The notes under the pieces: model-generated
What the model was told of the DNA's origin: nothing
The model's database searches: none
The model's input: only the letters and a program-made list of their open reading frames with translations
Assembly (NCBI GenBank): GCA_021292105.1
Contig: CM037870.1
Coordinates: forward strand, 62,646,167 to 62,710,166
Reading direction: 5' to 3'
Length of the DNA: 64,000 nucleotides
Origin: Anadara kagoshimensis
Taxonomy: Eukaryota; Mollusca; Bivalvia; Arcoida; Arcidae
Program-made: the position numbers and the translations under genes
Part shown: one piece after another, positions 10,313-21,318 of the stretch
Layout of the letters: the number at the start of each line of letters is the position of its first letter
Position numbering within the stretch: position 1 is the stretch's first letter

Positions 10313-11051
10313 CATAGGCGTAGGAGCAGGGGAGGCCAGCGGGGGCCGGGCCCCTCCAATGTCAGAGAAGGGGGGGGGGGCAGGCCCCCGCAATATATTG
10401 TGTGAAATTTTGTATCATGCTAAAAAAAAGAAAGAAAGAAAAAAAACAAAGAGCTTTAACAGGAAATGTCCATCTGGTAACCAATCAATTATCAATTTCA
10501 TCATTATACTTGTAAAAGGGCGTCAAAAATTTCCGGGGTACCCCATATCCAGTGGCGGATTCAGCGGGGTGCGTAGGGGGAATACGCACCCCCCTTTATG
10601 TCGCTAATAAGTACATATTGTTTAGCTCAGATTGCACCAGAATGCAGGATTTTTGCGCGACTTATTCAAAATTTTCCGGGGGAGCATGAAGGTTCGAGCC
10701 TTCAAATCTCACATTATACGTCCCCTTTCTAAAATTCTGGATCTGCCTCTGATATCCATCTCCAATGAGAGGGTGATTATGGAACTTGTGTCATACGGTT
10801 ATTTTATATAATCTTGCCGTGATATCACAGTATTTTAAACCTATCAAAACGATGCACAATACATTGAAAATGCGTCTAGACAGGACTTAGTTTTGAAAAT
10901 TTTCCGGACCCCCATCTATGTGAGGGGTTTAGCACCTCTCTCATACTCTCCCCGCCTCTCCCATAGGCACGAGGTTGTACCTGCAGCAAGACATAAGACA
11001 TAGCTTCGGTTTGCCCCCCCCCCCAATATTAAAAACCCTCCTACGCCTATG
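10313..11051. mobile_element. Non-autonomous TIR element (739 bp) with nested insertion
   Basis: Ends CATAGGCGTAGGAG...CTCCTACGCCTATG and a 5-bp target duplication CTATA (10308-10312, 11052-11056). Copy B shows the empty site. It has G-rich and C-rich subterminal runs and no transposase. A second element (10550-10751) sits inside it. Confidence 0.85.
10550..10751. mobile_element. Nested TIR element (202 bp)
   Basis: Ends CAGTGGCGGATTCAG and CTGGATCTGCCTCTG are imperfect inverted repeats of the common CAGTGGCGGATCCAG type. Target duplication ATATC (10545-10549, 10752-10756). It is the youngest of three layers here: duplication, then 10313-11051, then this. Confidence 0.78.
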
Positions 11052-11284
11052 CTATATTGGGTAATTGAATAGCCTTTTGTGTCCCTGGAAAGATCATACC
11101 AAAACTCAGTTACATGATTGAAAGATGACGCAAGAACTCGGCGGTAGTTAACTATAGTCAGTCCCACTAGTATTTGGTGAGACAAAACAATGTGTGCCAT
11201 CCCTTTTTTGGGTGTGTGTGTGCACAATAACCCGATAATAAATTTGGACATTTCCCGGGATAGGCAATGCCTATTTTCATATTA

Positions 11285-11322
11285 CGGGAAATGTCCCGGC
11301 GCGAAGCGCCGGGAATTTCCCG
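11285..11322. repeat. GC-rich hairpin at start of copy B
   Basis: Same 38-nt palindrome as 7746-7783, but the inner 19 bases are the exact reverse complement of those in copy A (GCGCGAAGCGC instead of GCGCTTCGCGC). It sits at the junction of the two duplicates. Confidence 0.85.
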
Positions 11323-11351
11323 TCTATAGGTAACACGTATGTATTATGACG

Positions 11352-11711
11352 TCATAGAAAATTGTGGAAAAATTCTATAGACCGTACGTCCAAATCATTT
11401 GACGCCGCGCGTGCACCACTTTTCTCACTTTTCTCAAGGCCATTGAAGGGGTCAAATCGACAGGAAGTGAGCTCCATATGGGGGAAAATCTCGCCCGTCT
11501 CGTTCATCAGAAATGAAACCAAGAAACGATTATCGTGAAAATAATTCATTGAAACAAGTAATAATTTAAATTGGTTAATCGAATACCAAATATTTACGTT
11601 TCTTTCGCCATTCTGGCTGATCTCCAAGTGTAGCGTTTCAAGATTCGCGATGACGTGATTTCTTTTGATTGGGTCAAAGTTCAATTCAGATCGATAACCA
11701 CTGTAGGCCAA
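11352..11711 (-). other. ORF inside duplication copy B, probably not a gene
   Basis: 119-codon counterpart of the frame at 7856-8173. The first 97 or so residues are nearly identical, then a small indel shifts the end (LEKSEKSGARAASNDLDVRS). The C-terminal frame change between copies argues against coding constraint there. No domain recognised. Confidence 0.3.
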
Positions 11712-12439
11712 TCAGCGACCGACTTTCCCACGTGCATCAACCATGATCACACAGTATACAATGCGGGAAGATACAAAATTTGCCGATTTCAAGTTAGATA
11801 AATCGATAACCATAGTTACCTGACACAAAACTATTACGAGGTTAGCATAACCACAGTATACGACTTCTACGGTAACTCTTTTTCACATATTATTACTTAA
11901 TTGAATCAAAATTTTGAGTGCATCTGTGACCCTGGCTGAATGCAGTGTAAACAAAAATGGCGTTCGTCAGGACGGGAAAGACGTTTTCACAAACGATCGA
12001 TTTTTAAGAAAAATAATAAAATGCGTTTTTTGAAAGAATTAATTAACAGTTCTTCCCAATAATCATTTTAATGAAAATACAGATAAAATTTATTGAATTT
12101 ATTCCGAATTTAATGTAAATATTTACAAATCCTCTTGTTTGTTTACATGTGACGTGGGTATCATGATCAGCTGATCGAGCTGGACCAGTTTGACTTAAAG
12201 GTGCTGACTAAAACTGACTTCAACTACAATGACTGCACTCATCAAAAATCTAGCTTGGACATAACTGATGAGGAAACTGTACATGTTGTGCAATGAGATG
12301 GACCGCTGTCCCAAAAAGTTGTGATGAAAATAACAATAATGTTGAGTTTAACAGCTGACTGTAGTTGAGATCCACTTAGGTAAGGTCTGAACTGACTCCT
12401 TGAAAACCTCCAGGGATGGCGACTGGACTACTCATGCTG

Positions 12440-12770
12440 GCAGGGGATTCCAATAATTTAGTTCTCGGAATGAATATAAAAATTTTAACTAGGGCAAAAT
12501 CAACATCACCTTCTTCAATATCCCAGACTTGGTTCTCGAAGTTGGTATAAGTGAATAAATGCCAATTTCCACTCCACCATCCACATAAGCGACCATTTCA
12601 ATATAAATCTTAAAGCACCATCTTTCTAGTATATCATCCCAGAATGTTTCATTTCAATTTAGGTGAATAATGAATAATCTTGACTGGGGTAAAAAAAAAC
12701 TCCAACCCACCATCCTAGAGTTAACCGTCTCGATATAAGTAAAAAAAGCATTTTCAACTCTCCGGGACTG
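12440..12770 (+). repeat. SINE-like core fragment in copy B
   Basis: Counterpart of 8900-9215 with the same AATAATCTTGACTGGGGTAA tail motif and small indels. Confidence 0.45.
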
Positions 12771-13133
12771 GGGCTCTTCGTGCAGTGAAACTTAAAGGGG
12801 CTGGGCTAAAATTAACATTATTTCGGTACAAGCCTGTCAAGTTTTAATCATATCACTTGTCAATTGCAATGGTCTGTGCTTTAGAAAATCCTCATCATGG
12901 TACTATATGCCTGTGAATGTTGAAGGTGTAAGAGGAGCTTACCCTCATACCACTGTATTAATATCGGGTTGTGGGTTAAAGGTGCTGCCTAACAGAGTCA
13001 CAGACAAGCATTCCACTCCCAATTAATATAATTCTATAACCAGTCGATAATCTATCCTTTAAGCCAAATGTGGCTTGCAAAATGAGGAAGCAGTAACTCA
13101 AATTTTGAAGTATTGCCATGTATAACACAAGTC

Positions 13134-13200
13134 AGGTTGGAACCAAAAACCTTCCACTCTCCAAGAGGATGCTATACCATTGAGCAACCAAGGTGGTCAC
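13134..13200 (-). repeat. tRNA-like SINE head in copy B
   Basis: Counterpart of 9905-9973. The A box reads TTGCTCAATGGTATAGC with one change, and the B-box region is changed to GGTTCCAACC, which weakens the promoter match. Confidence 0.55.
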
Positions 13201-13545
13201 AAACAGAATAAATTGTTGACCAAGGGATATTGCAAGCCTAGGCTTATTAGGGCCTTTGGCAAAACGTTTTATGACCATTATCACTGTATTGTTGACAAGT
13301 TTGATGTCTCTGTGTCCAATATTGACCTGGATGTTTTAGTTCCATGTTCCCTTTATTTAATATTGATTACACACGTGGCCGGTGTAGCTAGCTAACAGAA
13401 GGTGCTTACCCTTCCAGAAAACTCGGTCTCACTTCCCTGGTGGAAGTTCGCGTGTTTAACCTAACTTGTCAGTTTCAAAGTTTTTTTTTTACTTTACTCC
13501 CGGATTGTGATTTGGACATGGATAAGTATGTTTGTTTTTCATTGG
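13201..13545 (+). repeat. Dispersed repeat R1, copy in duplication B
   Basis: Counterpart of 9974-10300, keeping the right-hand part (GGATTGTGATTTGGACATGG) that copy A lost in its roughly 200-bp deletion. Confidence 0.75.
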
Positions 13546-13880
13546 TATAGCTGCTTCATTAATTGAATGGGGGCAATCTTGAACTGTGATATGATACACA
13601 TCTTGTTTTAAGAAACAGGAGTAGTTATTTATGCAATCCATAAATCAGTAGATTAAATTATTCACATGGTATGGTAAAAGGTGATTTAAGATGAGAAGAC
13701 ATTACAACGTGAGAATGTTGTCGTGGTATGGATTAGTATATTCACTATATTGGGTAATTGAATAGCCTTTTGTGTCCCTGGAAAGATCATACCAAAACTC
13801 AGTTCTGTGTGACAGAACATGATTGAAAGATGACGCAAGAACTCGGTGGTAGTTAACTATAGTCAGTCCCACTAGTATTT

Positions 13881-14173
13881 AGTGTGGAAGCGCGTGGCCT
13901 AGTGGTTAAGGCGTTGGACTCATGATTCGAAGGTCGTTGGTTCAATCCCTGGACCAGGCGATGTGTTGTGTCCTTGAGCAAGACACTTAATTTCACGTTG
14001 GTCCAGTTCACTCAGCTGAAAAATAAATGAGTACCAGCAAAATGCTGGGGGTTAATCCTGCGATGGACCGGCGTCCCATTCAGGGGAGAGTCTTGTACTC
14101 TGTCGCTTAACGCCACCGAAACTGGGATAAGACCGACCTGATGGGCATAATGGGTCGGGACAGACTTTAAATT
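13881..14173 (+). mobile_element. tRNA-derived SINE with V-type central domain
   Basis: A box TGGCCTAGTGGTTAAGGCG and B box GGTTCAATCCC are spaced as in a tRNA gene. Then comes GTGTCCTTGAGCAAGACACT (resembling the V-SINE central domain) and CGATGGACCGGCGTCCCATT (LINE-like tail). Target duplication TAGTATTT at 13873-13880 and 14174-14181. The empty site in copy A (about 11168-11176) confirms the exact ends. It is a SINE, not a functional tRNA gene. Confidence 0.9.
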
Positions 14174-14297
14174 TAGTATTTGGTGAGACAAAACAATGTG
14201 TGCCATCCCTGTTTTGGGTGTGTGTGTGTGTGTGCACAATAACCCGATAATAAATTTGGACATTTCCCAGGATAGGCAATGCCTATTTTCATATTAC

Positions 14298-14722
14298 AAT
14301 AATTACATTGTTGGGACGACATGTTTCGATTGTCTTTACTTTGTTATATATTAGTATAAAAATAGCGATGCTTATACAATTTGCTTAGATAAAATCATTT
14401 GACGTACATTATAACCTATTCACTTACAATTGAGTTAAATATAAATAAAATAATGTTTTAAAGGAACGAAAAAAGTAAACTACGTGCAAAAACGTGATTC
14501 GAGCCCGCACCACATAAAAGGATATCATATGTAAATATATCTTTGAAGTCCTCATACTTTATCATTGTACATGTGCTATCGAAGCCTATGGACATTGTGT
14601 ATACGCTATATGCATGACGAATAAGGACAACCGTTTAAATTTTAGCGTTTTTAAATTTTTTACCATATTGACAGGCATGCCCATGGAAAATGTTTGATTA
14701 AGTGAAAACTAAATTAAGTGCC
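14298..14722. other. Non-coding stretch
   Basis: A+T-rich spacer between the tandem duplication and the long-TIR element. Nothing recognised. Confidence 0.5.
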
Positions 14723-15380
14723 TACTGTTTAATTCATGTCCGGCAGAGCACATGTTTTTCAAGCTTTTAGATATGAAAATCAATAAATTTTCTATTATGT
14801 CAAATACCGTTGTGAAGTATGCATTTTGTCGTAATAAATGAGCACCAAGGTACAAACCATCTTATTCAGAAAATAAAACGCAAAACTTCTTAAAATCCTT
14901 GCGGGAATTTGTCATTGTTTACTTTTGGAACAGACGAACGGAAGTTGCTTTCATCCGGGCAATTTCAAGTTTATCCTGGATTTGCCTATTCATCGTGGGT
15001 ACGATCGCGTAACAAGGAAACAACTCCTACAATTTGGTTGTTTACAGCTACTGTTGTTCTTTGGGTAGTCTCCCTTTAGTCAGGCGATCTTACCGGTGTG
15101 AAAAAATGAAATCTTCGTACATGCGCAGTTCAATTCTTCTGAGCCATATGTTTTATACTTCCTGTCGTCTGTATGGCTCCAATGCATAGTGTAGATCCCC
15201 GCAAAGAGTTTAAAAAGTTTTGCGTTTTATTTTCTGAATGAGATGGTATGTACCTTGGTGCTCATTTATTACGATAAAATGCATACTTCATAACGGTATA
15301 TGACATAATAGAAAATTTATTGATTTTCATATCTAAATGCATGAAAAACATGTGCTCTGCCGGACATGAATTGAACAGTA
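14723..15380. mobile_element. Long-TIR (foldback) element, 658 bp
   Basis: Arms of about 165 bp (14723-14897 and 15210-15380) are close reverse complements, starting TACTGTTTAATTCATGTCCG and including TTATTTTCTGAATGAGATGG on the inner side. The central 310 bp is unique and has no convincing frame. No clear target duplication was found, so the superfamily is unknown. Confidence 0.75.
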
Positions 15381-16578
15381 CATTTTAATGTCTGTTTTGT
15401 TCACGGACAGGCCTGCCATCATTATGAAATCGCAATTATACATTTTGTATATGCGGTTAAATATAGGGAAATGGTTATTTCTGCTTCAAATCATTTTTTA
15501 TATTCAAATAGCAATACATTTCTGTTACCAAAGATATTTATGTTGACACGACATTTCAAAACGAACCTTATTCTATAGATAAAAAGGAATTCTAACCAAT
15601 TTTTCATTAATCTGAAGTTACTTTCATGAAATTTCCCTATTAGTCACTTCGTTATATTTTCTGTGTACATCCTTTAGTGCATAACGGACTTTTATTTGTA
15701 ACTGTCATTAAATCTTCATAATTGTGTTTCGATTCTTTTAATTGATGTGAAAAAACGTATTTTAAATGACCTTGCATGTATTTCAACAGAAGCTTTAAAT
15801 ATATATGGATTATAAAAATTTAGCGATAAACTATTGCATAAACAACAAACTGTGCTTTTAATTTCACATATGTCATTAATGTCATTCAGCTTCTTTGAAA
15901 TAAAAAAATGAAAAATGAAGCCAACAATTTGTAAATGCAAAAAATATATGACAGATGCAATAGGAGGGAGTAAACACAACAGTATCATTATATCATTATT
16001 GCAATACCTTGTAATTTTTATTTTATAAAATACAAAAATACTAAAATGATTGAACTACACTAAAAATTATTATAACACCGACAGTCACCATCTATTTATA
16101 TAATCTGCACATTTAAATATAAATGTAACCGAAACGATTTGCTGAAAATACTCAAAATCGAATTGCTAGAAGAAGATTGACTTAGTTTCCAAGCACTGCA
16201 TTTGTGTATTAGTAGAAATAAGTAATATTCGACGACATATTGTTTGTTCTCAGATCCGATATAATAATTCTGGTAATAGATTTCGAGTGGTTTTGGTGTT
16301 GTGTAATAATTTTTGATAGTTAAATAGGACATAATATTGATATCAACATTTTTAAAGTAAAGCTTTAGTGGTCATATCTTATATCAATATTTTATATCAT
16401 TTCTCGACCGGTACTTCTGCACTAAAGAATGAAAAACTTCTATTTGTTCCGTAATTCACGTTCATTTACACAAAGCTTAATTATATAAACACGTATGTGA
16501 AATACTTTAACGAGATTAAAATAAAGATTTTCGTTACCAAGATTAAAATATTACGCAACGCAAGAAATACGACATAAA
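15381..16578. promoter_or_regulatory. Upstream region of the SLC6 gene
   Basis: A+T-rich 1.2 kb before the first coding exon. It must hold the 5' UTR and promoter, unless an additional upstream exon exists. No TATA box or upstream exon could be called with confidence. Confidence 0.3.
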
Positions 16579-16785
16579 ATGTCGGGCAAATTGGATATGG
16601 CAGAAATAGAAGAAAGTACCACGTATCTAACATTAATCCTGAGACAGCAGACAATATTGATGACATTGAATATGAGAGAGAGACATGGAGCCGTAAAATT
16701 GAATATATGCTGTCTATGATCGGGTACAGTGTAGGTTTGGGAAATATTTGGAGATTTTCTTACATCTGTTTACGGAATGGAGGAG
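16579..16785 (+). CDS. SLC6 exon 1: N-terminus and TM1
   Basis: ATG at 16579 opens [13 protein letters not shown], matching MSEKIDMAEKSES of the copy at 39560. The transporter frame ([20 protein letters not shown], then [18 protein letters not shown]) is offset by one. The exon is 207 nt, where 208 is needed to end in phase 1. Comparison with the other copy places a one-base loss at 16614-16625. No ATG precedes TM1 in the transporter frame. The near-invariant Pro of RFPY is Ser. Donor GTACGT at 16786. Confidence 0.8.
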
Positions 16786-18609
16786 GTACGTTTCCAGCTT
16801 TATGTATTATATTGCACCAACAATTATTTAATTAGCATGTATATTACTGTCAACATTGCTTAGTTTTAAATGCCAAAATTAAGCTGTTTGTGTTATGACC
16901 TGGTAAACAGCAACATAAATAAACTATTATTAATATTAATCTACTAGTACCCTAGTAGCCTTCAAAACCTGAGATTATGACACCTATATTTTAACATAAA
17001 AAACTAGTGAGGTTTACTTAAAAAATTGGGAAATAGTATGTGAACGTGTGCGTGTTCATAAACAGCAAATTAGAGACCCACATAAAAGACAAGTACCGTT
17101 AAGGGAACATTTAGAAACATAAAAGAACAAATCTGTACAATTTTCCCCGTTTTTTAAATTCTTGGATGAAGATGTTTCCTTCAGATAATCAAAAGAAGAA
17201 TACTTTGTAAATATTTTTAAGCTAAAACTTTCCCATGTTAAAAGGTAATTTTTATTACGTCACTGTGAGTTCCTGTACGGAATAGGCATTTTAAATGATA
17301 GACTATTGAAAGTGGAATTAAAAACACTTGACGAACAAGTTGTAAAATGGTATCTTCTAATTTCCAATTACATATTGAGCACCCGGCCTCACTTCCCTGG
17401 TGGAAGTTCACGTGTCTAACCTAACTTGTCAGTTCCAAAGTTTTTACTTTGCTTCTGGATTGTGATTCGGAAATGGATTAGTATGTTTGTTTTTGATTAT
17501 AACAATAGCATTTATGTATCATATTGTATCAGCTCTGCTACTTCATAATATCAATCCTATGTTTAAGAGGTACCATTTTGAACCAGGGCCACCTGACCTT
17601 TTGTTTAATTAGACCCAAATAGATGTTGAATTACGTCCCATTTCACATAAAACACAATTATCTCCCGTACTTTAACAGTGACATAATAACGTTACTAAGT
17701 AAACATTATTCACCCGAAGATTGCAAGATGTAATGCATGAAAGCGCTAGTGAATACAAATTAATAATTTGTTCCTATCGTTATTGTTTATATACATAACT
17801 GAAGTGAATCGGGGTGCTCCGGAAGGGCAAGTAGCCAGCTACTTCCGTCACGTTTGTAATCAAAATTAGAAATGTAAGGAACGTGGAACTATGAGAGGTC
17901 AAATATATCCAGGGTAATTTTGTACAAGCAGACATCATTCTTATCAACAATATTATGATGACGGTAAGATGGTCGAGAAGCAAAGACCTAAAATATCCTT
18001 GCATCAACCATTTATTTGTAAGCAGCTTGCTTGAAAAAAGGTGATATATTACTCCGTCAATTGGTTGGTTGGTTGTATATTGCTTAACGCCGCATCAGCA
18101 ATTGTTCAGCTATTCTCGACGAGAACTATTTTATTAATCTTTATGGAATAATCTATGAACAATTTCGTGTATGCATGTGACGTGTGAGTGTGTTTTATGG
18201 TCTGCCTTGTTCTAGCGCGCACTCGGAACCACTTTAACGTGCTAGCTCACAGTCAGTACGTCACAGACAAGCGTAACACTCCCCCAGATCAAGTATACTG
18301 ATACCAGATGAACCAGTAAAGGCCAACGGCAAGGAAAATTCACTTTCCCACATGTGGTTTGATCGGGCCTCGAACTCACAGCGGTAAGAGACCCTGAATT
18401 TGTAGACTGACGTCTTATCCATTAGGTCACCGCGGCCTCTTATTACCCCGTTGAACTTAATTGTCTACATCAAGTTTAACAACTGTTAAATGTCACTGTT
18501 ATAACATAAATACATCGCTATGTTTATTTCATCAGTTGTTTGATGTACAAATGTATTTTATTACAATGGTACCGAAATGTCAGAAAATTGTTTTATGGGC
18601 TGATGATCT

Positions 18610-18674
<65 letters not shown>

Positions 18675-21275
18675 CCTCAACAGTTTAAATAAAAAAATGA
18701 AAATAGCTTCATTTGAAGCTATATGGCAAACATGATGGCTTAATTTTTCTTTTGTCTTAACAATAAGACCGCTTATTCTGCTTATAGTGTATTTGTTTTA
18801 CAGTTTATAACATAAATTGTTCCTAACACAGAAACTTTACACAACTGACTATGTTTCAAGCTTATGTTTATCAAGATCCTTAAACGTTTTATCTTCTCTA
18901 AATATCTCTAATATCATTTTAAAAATCGCTACAGAATGTATACCGAATAAAGTCGTTACTATAAGGGAAAACGATAAACCATGGATCAAATGCAATATTA
19001 AACGAATGATCAGAAAGCGCCGCCGATTTCACAGTACAGCGAAGAAAACAAACTTAGTTAATCACTGGACTGCATTCAGAGAAATCAGAAATAAGTGTGT
19101 TACTGCTATACGAAAAGCGAAAAAAGATTATATTAATAAATTGGCGAACGACTTGCGCGAAAACAATATATCCTCTAAATCTTGGTGGAGAATTGCTAAA
19201 CTTTGTATTAATAATAAACATAAAAAGGATTCAATACCGCCCTTATTTTACAACAATAAACTTTACGACGATGATGATAAAAAAGTAAACATACTTAACG
19301 AACATTTTTGTAAACAGTCTATTATTGACGACACTAATATAAACATACCTCGATGTAACACACCAAATATTGTACTTGAAAATATTGAACTTAAAACTGA
19401 TGATGTTCGACAAATTTTGTCATCTTTAGACGTATCTAAAGCTTGTGGTCCGGATCTTATTAATCCGCGACTACTTAAATATGCATGCAACGAATTGTGT
19501 TTACCCATAACAAAATTGTTTAACAAATTACTCAGTAATAGTATTTTTCCGAACTGTTGGAAAGACGCGAATGTAATTCCGTTAGATAAAAAAGGCGATC
19601 CCAGCGATGTAAAAAATTACAGACCAATTTCTCTTAGTAATATTCTTGGTAAAGTTTTTGAAAAATGCGTTCTTAAGTATCTCAATGTATTCCTGTTAGA
19701 AAACAATATTATCACAAATCTACAATCTGGTTTTAGAACTGGCGATTCTACTGTCTGTCAACTTCTTGATATATCTAACGACGTTGTTAAAGCTCTTGAT
19801 TCTGGCAAAGAGGTTCGAATAATTTTCTGTGATATAAGTAAGGCATTCGACAGGGTATGGCACGCGGGCCTATTAATAAAATTGCGTTAAATAGGTATAT
19901 CGGGTAATTTACTTTTATGGTTTGAAAACTATCTTTCTAATCGTCGTAACAGAGTCGTAATCAAAAACAGCATTTCTGAGTGGTTAAATATAAATGCCGG
20001 AGTACCACAAGGGTCAATACTGGGTCCAATATTATTCTTAATATATATAAATGACATTGTCACAGATATAAACTGTAAGATTAGACTTTTTGCAGACGAC
20101 ACTACACTTTACTGTATTGTTGATGATCCTTTTGAATCAGCATCATTACTCAATGATAATTTAGAAAAATAAATGTATGGTCAAAGAAATGGTTGGTATC
20201 TTTTAACCCAAGCAAGACAGAAACTATGCTAATATCTAGAAAATCAAAACAACCTTTTCATCCTAGTCTTTATATGAACGGAACGTTAATTCACGACGTT
20301 GATGAACATAAACACTTGGGTTTAACTTTCGCTTCCGATTTTTCATGGGAAAAACATATCGAAACTATTGAAGCTAAAGCTAAATTCAGAATATACATTT
20401 TAAGAAAATACAAGTTTATCCTATCACGTAGTGTTTTGGAAAAATATATTTTAGTTTTATTAGGCCGTTGCTTGAATATGGTGATATTGTCTGGGATAAT
20501 ATATCCGAAATTTTAAAGCAAAGAATTGGAAACATAAACATCGAAGCCGCCCGTATTGTCTGTGGGGCTACAAAACTAACGAGTATCCAATTATTATATA
20601 TCGAAACAGGGTGGGAGACTTTGGCTAAAAGAAGAAATAACCACAAGTTAATACAGTTTTATAAAATGAATCAAAACTTGGCTCCTACTTATTTATCAAA
20701 TCTTGTTCCACCATCTTATAATGACATTCATTCGCACAACACACGAGGCTCCTAAAATTTCCAAAGTATTCTCTGTAGAACATCTTCTTATTTTAATTCA
20801 TTTTTACCTTCTGTTATAAGAGATTGGAATGACATCCCAAACGACATTAAATATAACTCCTTAACAGTCTTTAAAACGTTTTTAGACACTAGCGTCAAAA
20901 TACCTAATTATTTTAGCTGTGGATGTCGAATGGGACACATACTTCACGCAAGACTTAGATTAGAATGTAGTTCCTTGAAATGTCATTTGTTTAACAAAAA
21001 TTTAGTTGATGATCCCTATTGTCGTTGTGGACATATAGAAAATTCAAAACATTTTCTTTTATTTTGTCAGTTATTTGATAATATTCGTTTAAGAACTATT
21101 AATACACTTCCTTATGTTTTAAATATTGATAAATTATTGTATGGTGACCCCATGTTATCTAATGAACAAAACGAAGAAATTTTCCTTTCTGTGCAAGAAT
21201 TTATTTTACAATCAAAACGTTTTGCGAGATAACTGTTGATAGTAGTGCGTAAATTTATTATATTTACACACCCAC

Positions 21276-21318
<43 letters not shown>

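Larger units (their letters stand above)
7745..11283 (+). repeat. Tandem segmental duplication, copy A
   Basis: This segment repeats directly as 11284-14297. Both begin at a GC-rich hairpin (ACGGGAAATGTCCCGG) and end in TTCATATTAC, and the two copies abut. Similarity is high over their whole shared length by eye. Copy A has gained a 295-bp element (9495-9789) and a 739-bp element (10313-11051) and lacks about 200 bp present in copy B near 13509-13705. It contains SINE-like and R1 sequence, so it is a composite genomic block more than a single transposon. Confidence 0.88.
11284..14297 (+). repeat. Tandem segmental duplication, copy B
   Basis: Direct repeat of 7745-11283. It lacks the two transposons of copy A, showing their empty sites (about 13029 and 13744). 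It carries a SINE (13881-14173) absent from copy A, whose empty site is at about 11168-11176. The ends of the block are not flanked by an obvious target duplication. Confidence 0.88.

Noticed and set aside
7745..11283. Helitron interpretation of the duplicated block
   Set aside because: A terminal hairpin is present, but no CTRR end at the expected distance, no TC start and no Rep/helicase; the block is a composite of repeats.
7856..11711. Conserved minus-strand ORF pair as a real gene family
   Set aside because: Conservation is explained by the recent duplication, the ends differ by indel, the DNA is repetitive and no domain is seen. Kept only as a low-confidence note.
13881..13960. A functional tRNA gene
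   Set aside because: Good A and B boxes, but the sequence continues into a SINE body with target duplications and an empty site in the other duplicate.
18461..18688. Protein with an Arg-Glu repeat
   Set aside because: The repeat is the translation of the AG microsatellite at 18613-18670.
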